This document shows, piece by piece, positions 46,441 to 59,428 of a DNA stretch of 64,000 bases. Origin of the DNA: Sequoia sempervirens (taxonomy: Eukaryota > Streptophyta > Pinopsida > Cupressales > Cupressaceae); NCBI GenBank assembly GCA_007258455.2, contig VDFB02344295.1, positions 310,001 to 374,000 on the forward strand, written 5' to 3'. The notes under the pieces are model-generated. The model searched no databases. It worked only from the letters and a program-made list of their open reading frames with translations, and was not told where the DNA came from. The translations under genes were made by a program, and so were the position numbers. How positions within the stretch are numbered: the first letter of the stretch is position 1; each line of letters starts with the position of its first letter.

Positions 46441-48779
46441 GTCATGCCTAAAATTTTCACTAGAAAAACCCAACCATTTTTTTTTTTGATAAACCTTAAA
46501 CAAGTAGATAGTGATGACCAACCATTCATGAGCATGGCCACATACTTTACACATCACGAGAAGTATCTCATGCAATGTCAGCTTGACACATTGCCTAAGA
46601 GTGGGAAGTGGGGGTTACAACATAAGTGGGCATGCACAAACCACCCTGCACACCCTCAAATGACGAAGGGGAGGATCCTAGTTTCAAGATTAACATGGAG
46701 TGGTGATGTTAAATTAATAGAGGTTGTTGGCATCGGTGATAAAACTACTAGCACTAGAACATCTCAACCTAAATTTTGCTAGACCAACTCACAGGTTAAG
46801 TATTAAAACCACATATTATATTTGTTCGTATTAATCCTCGATAAAATTTTAAGATTGATTGATGGTACTATTATTGCTTAATGCACATCCATTCTTATTT
46901 ACAACAAAAACATAAATTTAACCTTCATATCGTCATCGAAATTCCTATTACCATCATCATATAAATATATATATTTTTAAAATATCATGATAAAAGGCCA
47001 CAATTCCAATTTTCAAGTTAAGTCCCATACATAATCCTTTACACTCCCTAATACCTCCTGGACCCTTATATACTAATACCCCCCTTACTATTAATATCAA
47101 GATTTTCGAACTAATATTAGTGGTGATAATATTTATTCTCCATGGTATTTACAATGTTAATATCCAATAACATTTAAATTTGCCACTTAAGTAAATTATG
47201 GTTGCTAACAATATTAATTTTCAAAGGTAATTTCCAACAACTTTTAAATTTACCACTTACCCAATTAATAGTTACTAATAATATTTTTTCTTCTTTTTCT
47301 TGTTTTTTCCCATGATAATAATTAATGTAAGGGGGTTTCACAACCCTTCGAAAATCCTCAAATAATCCTCTTAAAATCCTCACAAACATTTGGCATGCTT
47401 GCAAATAGTTTTCAGAACTTGGGTTGCAACTTGCAACAAATAGTTTTCATTCAACAAATAAAATTTACAAAGATTATTTTCAGTCACTAATAGACTGATG
47501 GACAACAACATATGTCCAATCCAACATCCTATATGCAGCAAAAATAATAAACTAAAATAAACTTCTCAAATTATGTGGTTTTTTTGAAGCTTAATTTGCT
47601 CAATACAACCATATCCTCCACTTGCAACACAACATCTTCACTCTGAATGCCTGGAACTTTCCATGGCTGTAGAATATCATTTAAAACCTGAAATACACAG
47701 AAAAAATACAGCCTTTTGAGAATACCATGCCTCCGTTTTTACCCTCCTTCAAATCCTCTTCAAATTTCTTCTCATCTCAATGAGATTCTTCACCATTTTC
47801 TTCACCCGAAATGAAATTGTTTTTCATTTCATCTTCTCCTTCTCTCCCTGAATGGTACGCCCACCTTCTTGGCTGCACAATAACCTCCAAAAAGCCAAAA
47901 ATAAAATCCTCATAAATTAATTTTCATAACTCTCCAATAAAGATTGGAGTTACAATTGCCCACTCCTTCCTTATCTCCTAAAAAGGCAAAATGCAAAAAG
48001 TAGGCCTGGATACCCACCTCCTCAGCTCCTACTTTTTAGGGATAATTATGGGGAGTTTTAAAAACCATATTCCTTCAATTTCCCACGCTCTCCATGCTTT
48101 TTGTGGCATTTTTATCAATTTATTGCATTAAAATTGCAATTTTGGCTTTATTTCACTATGCCAACTTGTCACATTTAAAAGTTATGTATTGCAAAATTAA
48201 TTTAATCAATATTCAATCAATAAACATGAATTTCCAACCACATCATCCCACACCAAAATTCAAAATGCATAAAAAAACTAAACCTCCTTTTTTTTGGTTG
48301 ATGTTGATTGCTCATTTGCCTAAGATGCTCCTGCATCAATAATACTATTATTTTAATCATTATTAATTTAACTATTTACAAATCATACATATGATATTTA
48401 TTTTGTTTAATTATTATTAAATTTAACTCTATATATATATATATACTCACTCTCAAAAAAGTAAAATTTAAAAGAAATTGTAAGATTAAAAACTAACATA
48501 TGCAAATAAATTTATATACTAATTTTTTTACATACAATATTAATTTCATTTAAAGGGAGGAGAGATGACCTCGAATAAAGAGATGCTTTGTTTATATTTC
48601 TTTTTAAAGAAACTCCACTAATGCTAACCTTTATCCTTATATGGTTTATTATTTAATTCATTGAAATCTCCTTTTTAGAGGGTGAGGATAATCCCCCTCT
48701 AATGAAATTTACATTATCACGTAAGACAAAGATTTTAATTTACGCCGAAGGCATATCCAATATGAACAAGAGCAAGCTA
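46441..48779. other. Left part of element B, nothing identified
   Basis: A 122-codon plus-strand frame at 46414-46782 spans the A/B junction and so cannot be an ancestral gene. 46790-48780 is AT-rich with short frames only. Confidence 0.4.
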
Positions 48780-49660
48780 AGTTTACAAATCTACAGTAAG
48801 AGAAGGCCTGGAGACGATTGAAAGTCTACCCGTCGTTGATTCCATCCTTCACTTTTTACTGTTTCTCACGTGTCTGCTTTTCATAGTATTTCCTTGTTTA
48901 CATGGACTCATTTTCACTATTTTTTGTTGTCGGACACTGTAGGCTGTCTTCTGCAGGTTGCAATAAATGTATTCCACAATACGTTGATTGGGCATTCATC
49001 TATTTGCAGTCTGAAGATTAATCAGTTGGTTCAATGGTATTGTTGAACATTGCACTTGTAAATTTCTTAATACCAATCGGTCTACAAGAGTAAGACTAAC
49101 CATAGAGTCATAGTTTGCAATGTCGCGCCATGGAGGAAGGCAAGGGTTTGTGCCATGGAGATTTTCTCATCCATATCAGGCGCCTCGTCCATCAGGGTTT
49201 TCCCAAAACGTAAGGGGCTAGAGAGGTGGTCAACCTGCGTGAGGGTGGGAGGATCCGAGGTTTGGACCCCGCCCCTTTCGTCAACCTGCTACATGTCATC
49301 GCTCACTTGAATGGGGTTTTGGAAGATCATTTGTGGGAGCAAAGCAACAAAGCAAAGAGGTATTAAATTTTTTTGGAAATCGAAGGAGGCCGAGATTCCT
49401 GTGTACAAGGAGAATACCCATGTGCGTGCTAAAGTCAAGAAAGACAGAAAGCCTCCACTATTCTTTTGGATGAGCTTATGTAACCTTTACATAACCTCTT
49501 GCTGTCGACACCTTTTTCTTGTTAGAAGATCAAATTTGGCATTACATCATATTGAGAGAAGTATAGCTCGGAGGCATTTCCATATGGGATTGTTGTACTT
49601 CCCCTATTTGGTGCTGGCAAGTCAGCTTAGTGTTAAGAAAATATGATAACAACAGATCGA
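48780..49660 (+). other. Gene-like island inside element B, unidentified
   Basis: Base composition is more balanced than the surroundings. An ATG at 49123 gives about 34 codons of Arg/Gly/Pro-rich sequence (MSRHGGRQGFVPWRFSHPYQ and on), which stops near 49221. A different frame near 49265-49360 reads PFVNLLHVIAHLNGVLED and WEQSNKAKR, then breaks. A third frame, 49311-49646, is 111 codons. The mixture looks like a decayed coding segment, perhaps captured host sequence or the gag of an unknown element. No family recognised. Confidence 0.25.
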
Positions 49661-50541
49661 ATATAAAAAGAAAGACAAATGACCTTAGATTGCTATTTAG
49701 ATTCGAGTTCAGATAAGATAGCAAAAGCATCACACCTTTGTAGGCTTCAAACATAAACACCAATATCCAATAGTGCATCACCATAGATTTTCTTCTCCTC
49801 TAAAAATAACCTTCAAGTCTAAGAAAAAATTGTCTGCAGTGCTGCATCTTCTAAGGAGTCAATACTGGTCTGCAACAATCTAAATAGCCCTTTATGTGAT
49901 AATATGATGTATATTCTGCTTTAGAATCTTGTTTTTCCCCCTTTTCCAATCCTCTTGGGGTTCCCAATGCGAAGAGCTCTCAATCACCTTTAGACCAAGT
50001 GGCAGACCATCATATTATTCTTGCATCTGCACATCGTAAAATGCATAGAAAATTATTAGCACATCATAAATGAGTCTCAGAAAACAACAATTATTTCAGA
50101 AAAAACCTCACCTCCTTTACTATATTTGCATCTGTATCCCTTGAAATTGACTTGTGTCCAAAAGCCCAGAAGCAAAAAAGTAATTGAGAGATTTGTGTAG
50201 CAGGCGTTGTGGGGATTGTGAATTTGTCTCTGGTAGTTATAAAAGTTTTGTATCCTCGACCTTCAAATAATAAATTTTCCATAGATTTTCAGTGGAAAAC
50301 ACAACTAATAAATTAACTACTAAAAGAAACATTTCCAATCAACTGCACAATATAACAAAACCAGTAAATCAAAAGAGGGAAAATATAGAATAAGAACACC
50401 ATTTGGTATGTGCTAATTCATCTCTTTTTATACAAATACGACATTCAAGGAGAGAAAATCACATAATTTAATAATGGCTTAATAATGGTTTTGCCAAAGT
50501 TGCAATGAAATCGGCATTCTCAGTGTATACGCGCATGAATC

Positions 50542-51009
50542 TGCAATCTCCTTATATCTTTCTATCACTCTATCTTTCCATCTATATGTCTCTATATCTC
50601 TCTATCTCTTGCTCTATCTCACTATCTCTCTCTTTATTGAGCTCTCTACCTCTCTCTTCCTCTCTCTCCCCCTTTCCCTCTTCCTAGACCTCTATATCTA
50701 TATATTATTCGTCTCTCTATCTCTATCTCTCCATATTTCTTCTTATCTCTCTCTCTCTCTCTACCTATCCCATTATCTCTCCCTCTCTCTACTTCTCTCT
50801 ATATATCACTTTCCATTTCTATTTTTATCTTTCTACCTCTCCCTTCTCTCGCTCTTTATCTCCCCTCTCCTTCTCTCCATTCCACTCTCCTTTCTCCATA
50901 TCCATCTCCATCTCCACCTATATCTCTATCACCTTAACTCCTCTCTCACACACTCTTCCCCTCTCTATCTCTCCCTCTTTCTATCACTATATCTCCTCTC
51001 TCTCCTTAT
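50542..51009. repeat. Pyrimidine-rich CT/ATCT microsatellite tract
   Basis: About 470 bp of nearly pure pyrimidine on the plus strand interrupted by A (tctatctctctat and variants). The long Ser/Leu/Tyr frames over it are low-complexity artefacts. Confidence 0.95.
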
Positions 51010-54000
51010 TGAAAATATAACATGACTCTCTTGGTAATGAAACCTGATTATCTTTTTGATTCATAGGTTTTATTTTGGTCATATTTAGATCCCTATAAGT
51101 GGATGCATAAATTATTTGAAGCTCACACTTCATTTAGACCTTTATTGTACAACCAACATCATTTGCTAAATGGCTTACCAATTGACCTCGCATTCTATAC
51201 AAACGTATGCAAAAAATAGACCAATTTTTTTTCTTATTGACTTTCCACACTTTCAGCGTACCCATTTCACACCAAGGTGCAATTGCTAGTATATTTTTGA
51301 TATCATAAACCTTTATCATTTTTGCTAACGTAACTGGTGTTACCCATGTTGGAAATAATGCAATTTCCTGTAATTTTAATATTGTTGCTTATCACAGTGT
51401 GGAGTAATATGCTATTATTGTAAGCGATTTAAATAGAAAGAATTTGTTGATAGTCTTAGTAATTAAGGAAACTAATTTTATTTTTAAAAAAATCTATAGG
51501 TTCTCGCAGCTTCCTTCTTATCTTATCTTATCCGCAGATTTAATCCCATTAGAAATGGATTTGATGTCCATTTCAAATTGTAAAAAAAATTGAGTGTCAT
51601 TGGTACGAAACCTAAAAGACAAAATTGATAAGGAAAGCACTAGTTGATTTTTTCTTGTTTTTATTATTTCTTTTGCCCTAAATTTTATCCCACCTTGGGC
51701 ACCTAAACTTAAACAGCAAAACCTACATTTTATTTTCTATTCTTTTATCTCCGTTATGCAGTAAGAATCTGGATGACTGGGTTTTCATGGTGGCGTAAAG
51801 AGCAGGTCACCAGATGGATGGAGGGCGGCCTGACTGAGGGAGAGTGTTCCTGCAACGACTGGCATAAGTTTCATTTGCAAGAATAAGGAATACACTTTTT
51901 TTCTTTTTCTTTTTTCTGGAGTTTGCACTGATACCTAGTGTTGCTTTGCTACAAGTCTTCTTGCAGGGCATTTGAACTAAATTTCAAGTTGCCGATTAAA
52001 ATCTGAACACTTACATACATATTATGCCGCTGTTTGAGTTTTGGAGGGTTTAACAACCTGCATTTTATTTGTTTTAAAATGTGGGGCGGCTTGCTCAGAG
52101 GGAGGTCGTGCCACACAAACAACAAGGGGGACAGAGAGAAATGTGCCTCCCTTCCCTCATCCATTAACGTTTGGGGTAGGCATAGCACCTCCAAACTCTT
52201 TTTTTTTTAACAAAAGTTGTTTTGAAATTTTCTCTTTTTTTAGTTTTTATTTTATTTTATTTTTCTATAGTTTCCAAATCTAATTTCTTCTGGGTTTTTT
52301 TTGAGCAGGTACACTATTTCATCAATAAAAAATGCTGGCATAAAACAGTCGGTTTATACTTTTCTTGATAACCAAGGAACAACAGTTTAAAAGCATTGGA
52401 AAAAATATATATGGGAGAAAAAATCACACTCTATTTAGGCACATTCTCATAACAAAGTAGATGTCTATTTCCTCTCCATGTAAAATATGAATACGGTTGC
52501 ATTAAACTTAATTTTCTAAGTTGAACAGAGATAATAAAATATATCTTATTTACTCATTTTCATTTGTCATCAAAGTACATATAACCTCTAATCATCAGAT
52601 TTAAACAACATAGTTCTTCAATATAATTCTCTTACATTCTCCAAGCATCTTAAACCACAGAAAATAGCCAGTAGAGCTTTTCAAATCTGCCTAACATAAT
52701 TCTTTTCCAACTGTAGCTACTCATTTCCATACAGATACATGCAAGAAGAGAAAGCGTGATAACCTTTGGAATAAGATTACCAGTCCACATGCATACTATG
52801 GGTTTAAAGGATTCTACGGAGGCAGGTGGTGGTCTAGTTGCATATATTTTTAAAGAGCTATTTACTGTTCCATCATGCTGCCTCTAAGTGGTCTGAGAAT
52901 ACATGTTATCAAACAGTCTCTTCCCTTTCTAGATGTACTTATTTCTTAGGTCTGTTATTTACTTTCCTTCTTTTGTTAATTCTAATATTTGTGACGCAGA
53001 GTGCAGGGTTTAAGAAGCAACTGTGAACTATAACATTCACTACGAAAAGAATCTCTACAGCACAAGATATAACACTTGAAGAAAGATAGTACCTCTTAGG
53101 GTTTTCGTTTTTTTTTTCTTTTAAGGAGACAAGGATTCTATAACACCATGTACACGAAATTTATATACACGAAAATATAGTAAATCTTTTGTTTCCTTAT
53201 TGTACATTTATACACTTTTTAAAGAACAGAATGTATATTCATATTTCTACAACTTTAATTGAAGAAGAAGCTTTACGTTGACTGCATAAACATACTCCCA
53301 TTCTTCTATTGGTTGCATCAAACAATAAATATATAATTAACATCATACATTTTGTTTCTTTTATATGCATCAAAATAAGAACAATGTTGCAACATATTCC
53401 TCCTTGATCCCTGCAGTCACCTTTCTTTTATTTATTTATTTTTGTTTTCCCTGCTATCACTATGGACTGAACCCTTTACTTACAATAGGAAACACATAAT
53501 AGGTAATATTTTAGAAACTGTTTTTTTTTAAACAAAACTTCATAGTACTCTCTCATGATTTTCCTTTTCTATCCACCACAAGGAAAATACACAATGAAGG
53601 AAACTATTCTGTGGCATTTGAATAAATGTGAAACCCATATTTTTAAACTTACAATATTACTAATATTATTGAAGGAAAATAATGATTTACATACCAAAGA
53701 ATTTAGGCTTGCTCTCCACCCTTCCGTAATGGCATCATGAAGTCTCGTGGGCTCTAGACATACCCCTTGAGAAAGAATCTATGAACCCCAAGATGATGAA
53801 TGGAGTCTTCTCAAATTTTATAAAAAAGATAAAAACAACATGACATCAAATCACCTACGTATAGGCTCTCCACTCACCATATTCAACAAGATCCATACAA
53901 ACATATTACTATCTTACAACAAAATAAACAAAGAAGGATGCAAGTAGGGAAAACATATCTTTTTGTTTAGATGAGGGGATTAAACTCTTCCATCATCCTT

Positions 54001-54974
54001 TCATCTCCAAGCCAAATATCTTTAGTATCATCTCCCAAGAGGGATAATTCCTCTCCTCTCTCATCTTCTCTCCAACCTCAACCAAAATTCTCCAAAGGAG
54101 AAGTGGGTAACACCCACTCATTCTTCCTCTCCAAAATATATAGGAGTCTTCAACGTGCAACCCCTTGGATGGGAAGGTGTGTAGTGTACCTACCTCCACC
54201 AATGAGAGTCTTTTCCTTATTAAAGAGGAAACATGCACTTGGAAAACCCTTCCATCTTTCTATCCCATCTTTTGCTCAAAACTCGTCACTCACCATTATG
54301 AGGACTTTTCAAAGGTCAAATCATGTCCTTGGGGCACTATTTTATGCCCACTTGACCCCTACCACTATGGTATAGACCCTAGGGGGTTTATTTTTGCATC
54401 CCAACCAAGGAAATTGGCCAACAACTTTCTTTAAAGACCCTCTTTAGGACCTATCCCAATTTCAAATTTGGATAATGGTTTCTAACCTTAACCCCAACTT
54501 GTATCTCACATGACACAAATAAAGACCCTCTCAACCCCAAAATATGAATTATTTCTTTTACATCAACCCTCACCACCTTACTTTACCAACATACTAACTT
54601 TATATATTTCCAAGCCCCGAAGGGGTCAAATTCATAATCACAAGAAGATGTTTGATCTACTCGATTGCTTTCCCTTCTCGTACTAGCACTCTACTTTCCT
54701 ACACATTACAAATGAAATCGTAAGAACAATCTTATATCACATTAATTCGATAACTAAACTAAGATTTAATTGTACAACAATTCTATTTACAATTTCAATT
54801 CATATTCCATGACACCCTCACGACAATGACAATGAAACAAATATCAAAGTGAAATACAAGAATATGGTCATCCAATCATATTATTTATTGCTCACAATAC
54901 AACTTACCATCTATTTATGAAAACTTATAACAAATTAAGTTTAACATTAATCATATGCAAAGTGGGGGTCTTAC
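51010..54974. other. Right part of element B, no domains identified
   Basis: 51750-52200 again has balanced composition but only short frames. 53900-54975 would be the U3 side of a minus-strand LTR: on the minus strand it runs from TGTAAGACCC to a TATATATT at about 54137, with CCACT/AGTGGG-rich words. Minus and plus frames at 53971-54434 overlap and carry no known domain. Confidence 0.35.
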
Positions 54975-54975
54975 A

Positions 54976-55104
54976 CTTTATTTAGTTAGGGACAGTCATG
55001 TCCTTACAAGAGATGCACCTATCCATATATGTATTTAAGGATCTTTGGATCCATATTTTTCAAATGTAGAAAATATATCAATTTATCTTCTCCAACTTTC
55101 TACA
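54976..55104 (+). repeat. 3' LTR of element A, right fragment
   Basis: ctttatttagttagggacag ... ctttctaca is colinear with 43012-43146 of the 5' LTR. Its first five bases duplicate 46435-46439. It is followed by ctata, the right target-site copy of A. Confidence 0.88.
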
Positions 55105-55221
55105 CTATATTGGATAGCTAAAAAAAAAATGAAATCTAATAATTTAGAAGTCAAATTTAAACAAATCACAAATCTTACAATAGATAAAAATAAACTGAAA
55201 TAAAAAATTTAATCAAAAATA
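55105..55221. repeat. Tandem duplication unit 1, right part
   Basis: gatagc, then A/T-rich sequence with caaatcacaaatcttacaat and aaataaactgaaataaaaaa, matches 55840-55960 (caattcacaaatcttacatt, aaataaaaataaaataaaat). This completes unit 1 after removal of element A. Confidence 0.7.
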
Positions 55222-55966
55222 ATTAAACCACATAGAATTATATCACTTGCACTTACAACACATCCATAAGATTGAGTACAATGAATTTTTGCACCATGGA
55301 AAATAGATTCTACATGAGATTAATGACATTATTTTATCATTGGTTCAAGAGCTAAGTATCCTAACTTTTTATATTTATTTATATTTAAGTTAATTATCAA
55401 CCCAACTAATTTAATCTAGGCTAATTTATGCTTACTAAATACATTTATTTAATTAGCCTAGATTTTTTTTTATGTAGCACAATTATTTTCATTATGCATG
55501 CAATATATATCTTATATAAAAATAATGAAAATTATGATATAATACTTTAATGATTATAACTATGAGATCTTTTTATAAAATATAGATATTAAATGATAAA
55601 AATAATAATTAGGGTTAGCTATTAAATACAACTCCAAAACATAATGAAATATTTCACACTTTGAATCAAATATATAATGAGTATTTGAAAATATTAGGTG
55701 AAACCTAAATTCAAATTTAAAAGCTAGTCAATGGACCTTGGGCCTTTAATCTATTTGTGAAATTGAATAGTTTTTAATCAGCCCATTAGAAATCAAGTCT
55801 TTTTGAATGCAAAACCTATTTTTGAATAGCTAATTTTTTTTAGATGATATAAATCCTCCATCAAAAAATAAATAAATTAAAAATCTAAAAATTTAAAAAT
55901 CAAATTTAATCAATTCACAAATCTTACATTAAATAAAAATAAAATAAAATAAAAAATAATTAAAAG
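55222..55966. repeat. Tandem duplication unit 2
   Basis: 745 bp colinear with unit 1 (42366-42998 plus 55105-55221), with about 10-15% differences and small indels. AT-rich, no coding potential. Its last ~30 bp run directly into D2. Confidence 0.75.
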
Positions 55967-58900
55967 TAAAAACATATATAATTTGAATTATGTACCCAAT
56001 TTCCACAAAAACATCATACTAGTTTTACATTTGTCAATCAATCAATATGAATTATAAAAGAATAAAGACAGATGCAGGGTATTCATTTTTTCCCACTGTA
56101 AACATACAACAATTAATAGCTCATATTATTTCCTTGATCTATAAGTGATCACAATGGACCTTTTTATTAATTGCAGATCGAGATAGCCAACAGTCTAAAC
56201 TCCTTCCAAAGTACTTGGAATACATCGACACTATTCTTGTGCCACTTTTTTTTAAAATATTTTTTTCTCCCGCCTAGGCGTCCACATTGAAATCTCAACC
56301 CAAGATTATTATCTCTCCATTTAAGATCAGATTTAATCGCGTTTACTTTTCTGCAACTGGTAGCGGTTGCATTTATGAAAGCTGGCGGCGATGGAACATC
56401 CCCTAAATGTATTATGATCCCTAGGCAATCAAACCCTAAAAAAATTATATTCGATTAATTAGAACATCTTCCCCACCCTATTTATTACACAAGCACAAAT
56501 CTTTCATATGAAAATAAGCTTATTTTGCAAAGTTTTTGCTGCAAGATTTGGAGGTCTTTAGTTTTGAAAATATCTTCAATTCTTCAAAGATGGGGTCTTC
56601 AAGGATGTCAAGCACAGTGGAGTCAAACTCCATTGAGGATTTACGAGGAAAAAGAATTGAAAGAAAGCTTTAGAGGAAATTCAAAAAATGACATTATGTA
56701 GTAAATAAAGAACTTGGTGAAATGATTGAAAAAACAATTGATGAAATATTGAAAAAAGAAATGAGAGAAATGCTTGAAATGTTTAAATCTTTTATGGAGG
56801 AAAGTAAAGAACAGCTCCAAAAGCACCTAAAGGAAATTGAGGATTCAAATGATATGTTGTTGCATTTTGTGGAGGATAGTGTTGTCATTTCAAAGTAGAG
56901 CCATGAAATTTTCTACCCTGGAATTTTTTGTAATGCATGTATGATTGGTAAATTTTATGGATTATAGAAGTTAAGATTTAAGGTTTAGGCGAGTTTTTCT
57001 AAGGTTATATATGAATATTGCAAGGATTTGTATTTTGAAGGCAAAATGTTAGGGTTTAAGAAGGTTATGTATTAGTGTTATTATGTTTGGAGTGTCGGTG
57101 GAGCTTGCAGAGTTTATATTAAGTTGCAGAAACCCATTTTTCTGAGGTAAATGAAGGGTTTAATGTCTTTAGTAGACTTTAAATGTTGAAAACGTGCATT
57201 GAATGCCATTTTTTGTGTTGTACCTATTTATTATATGAATTAAAATATGAGTTCTATTTAGTTGTTCATATTGAAGCTATTCCTATGCAATGGAGAAGCC
57301 AAAGAGTTCTTGCATTTCTGAAAGATATGCATAATGTTTGCCAATAACTTATATGAACTTTATTTTATGGAATATATTTATACGTAGGAATTTATGCATA
57401 ATATTTGTTAGTATCTTATTTGAACTTTATTTTATGGTGTCTATTTATATGCAGGAATTTCCATTTTCAAATTTATTGACTTGTTCATTATTTATACGAG
57501 TAAGTTGTCTATGTGACAACTGTGTGAAAAAGGGAATTACATAATGGTAACCTAATTTATGAACTTTCCATATTCTAAAAAATCATGTAAACCCAGTGAG
57601 TGTCAATTATGTGATAAATGGTTTATAGAAAACTCGTGATTTTCAAACTTACTATATGCTAGAAAGTTATGCTAAGTCTAGTGAGTTTCTTTCCTTAACA
57701 TGAAATATAAGTTTCATATTTGAAGTTGAAGGTTATTGTTGCATAAAAATTTAAAGGGTTTGATATTATGTTAGGCGTCATCTCATAAAATCTCTCTCAA
57801 ATCTTCAAATTATTTGAGTTTTCTCCTACATCTGTTAATAGTAAACCAAATTTGCATATCATGTTATCAGAATTTTTAGAATTACAAAGAACACAACAAC
57901 CCCCAGCAGAACAAAATCCGAGTGAGTCATAAGATTTGTAATAGTGTGCTTTGTAAGCTATCATGGAAGAATATGTCTTACAACAGGCTGAATCTTCTAG
58001 GATGTGATGGTGGGATTTTTTTTGTTATAGCTGACCATTCTGGGTGGCTCACTAGTAGATTCTCAATTGTATCATTGATAAAGTTGTGCTTTATGCCTGT
58101 GACCTTTTCGAAAACTCTAATGGCAGGGTGCCTGTAGGTCTAAATTCTCTTCTGAAACTGCTTTTATATTTTCTTCTCTTTGTGCACAACTTGTTTCTAG
58201 CCTTGGGAGCCTGATTAGCAGGAACAAAGGATTTGCAGTTGACTATCATTTCAAGATCAAGATATTTTTACAACAAATCAATATCAGTGTGCCATAAAAT
58301 TTGAAATAAACCCATTTCTCTTATTGCCTATTTTCTCGTCAATCGGTTCAAATCTAACCATCTCTTAGGTTTGGAAGAAAAGTATTTTATAGAAAGTGGT
58401 GTTATTTACTTGTTTGTACCCTTTGGACTTGGCGTTTTACCATGAACAAGTAGGTTAGTGGTTATGAGATGGTGGCCAATATATGATTTGCATGTTTGAT
58501 CTTTTTAATAGCCTTGAAATAGAAAGTAGATGTTTTATTAAAAGCGTGAAGTATGAAGTTCTGAAAAAAATTGCAGCCTTCATAATCATGATCATTTAAA
58601 ATTGCAACACAAATTTGATTAAAAGTTTTATACCTTACAAATAATTTTTTTATTTAATAATGTTGAAATTATTATATATTTATTTAAAATAATTTAAAAT
58701 CTTATTTATCCTTTTTAATTGATTCATAGAATAATTAGTTCATAAATTAAATACTTATTTTTTTCAAATTACATGTATGCATGTCAACTAAATTAAGAAT
58801 GAAATTCCATTGTTGACTTCAAAACTATTTTGTTTGTAGGAATGATTTGGATATTTGCTTCGATGTGGCACTAATAGTATGAAATGGATGGGATGATGGT

Positions 58901-59380
58901 ATGATGATTTTTACTAGGGATAAGTAAAATTAGTATGAATTTTTATTATTCTTAATGCTTGATTTCAATAAATAAAAAAATTAAATTAAAATGATTGTTT
59001 ATGTTGTGGAGTATTTGTATTATATTATTTTATCTTTTTCTATTTATTAAAAAAGAGATAAAGTAGAAGAATAAGAACCATTTGTATTATTATCATTTTT
59101 TGCTATTGTAAAGTTTAGATATTTGTTTAGACATGGCATTAATGGTATTGAATGGTTAAGAATATTTGTATTATTATTATTTTTTTTCTATTGTCAAGTG
59201 TAGATATATGTTTAGACATGGCACAAATGGAATTGAATGGTTGAGGTGATTGTCTTGATAGTTTTTATTAGGGACAAGTAAAAGTTAAAATGAGTGCTTA
59301 TGTTATGGAGGTTTTGTATTACTTCTTTGTGTTTTGTTTAACAAGTATTTATATTATTTAATTTTTTTGCTACTTATTAG
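55935..59380. repeat. Dispersed 3.4-kb repeat, copy D2
   Basis: Direct-orientation sister of 3211-6659. It starts with one partial (~160 bp) tandem unit at 55967-56129 and then follows D1 from tttccttgatctataag onward. It has about 40 bp near 58053-58092 that D1 lacks. The end is at the shared acttattag (59372-59380). No terminal repeat or encoded enzyme recognised. Confidence 0.8.
56590..56898 (+). pseudogene. Small coiled-coil ORF in D2, broken by two stops
   Basis: 102 codons in one frame from ATG 56590 to TAG 56896, interrupted by TAG at 56671 and TGA at 56689. The second stop is shared with D1. The N-terminus is Ser-rich then basic (SIEDLRGKRIERK). The part after the stops is a Glu/Lys/Met amphipathic helix (EMREMLEMFKSFMEESKEQL). 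It is less damaged than the D1 copy. It resembles a gag-type coiled coil, but the family is unknown. Confidence 0.45.
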
Positions 59381-59428
59381 TGTAGACATGTAAAATTGAT
59401 TTAACACTTATAAAAAATTCATAATGTC

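Larger units (their letters stand above)
46440..54975 (-). mobile_element. Element B: 8.5-kb TG...CA insertion in the 3' LTR of A, no coding domains
   Basis: Begins TGTCATGCC at 46440 and ends GGGTCTTACA at 54975, flanked by perfect 5-bp copies cttta (46435-46439 and 54976-54980). These are hallmarks of LTR-element integration. Read on the minus strand it starts TGTAAGACCCCC, a common start of long plant gypsy LTRs, and has a TATATA box near 54137, as in an LTR promoter. No second LTR, PBS, PPT, RT or integrase could be identified. It may be a LARD-type non-autonomous element with strongly diverged LTRs, or an element rearranged after insertion. The boundaries are solid; class and strand are inference. 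Confidence 0.65.
42999..55104 (+). mobile_element. Element A: short-LTR gag-only retroelement, split by element B
   Basis: 148-bp LTR at 42999-43146 (TGTTAAA...TCTACA), PBS at 43147, gag-like ORF traces with coiled coil, G-patch and zinc knuckles, a GATC minisatellite, a PPT ending at 46421 and a 3' LTR starting at 46422. That LTR is cut at 46439 and resumes at 54976. Without the insert the element is about 3.57 kb. Flanks ttata (42994-42998) and ctata (55105-55109) match at 4 of 5. No protease, integrase or RT is visible, which fits the TR-GAG type of non-autonomous element (terminal repeats plus GAG only). Mobilisation would need enzymes of another element. Confidence 0.8.

Noticed and set aside
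46598..46617. gaagtgggggttaca as the end of a ~178-bp LTR of element B
   Set aside because: It resembles the right end (aagtgggggtcttaca), but the preceding sequence shows no match to the 178 bp before 54975.
46414..46782. 122-codon plus-strand frame as a gene
   Set aside because: It spans the junction between elements A and B, so it cannot predate the insertion, and shows no known domain.
50505..51025. Ser/Leu-rich frames of 60 and 138 codons as membrane proteins
   Set aside because: They are translations of the CT-rich microsatellite and have no start context or non-repetitive part.
53971..54434. Overlapping plus frames of 134 and 89 codons
   Set aside because: They lie in what looks like LTR U3 sequence read antisense and have no domain. 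Long frames here follow from composition.
3211..59380. D1 and D2 as the two LTRs of one giant ~56-kb element
   Set aside because: They lack TG...CA termini, PBS and PPT at the inner edges, and the sequence between holds several independent elements in both orientations.
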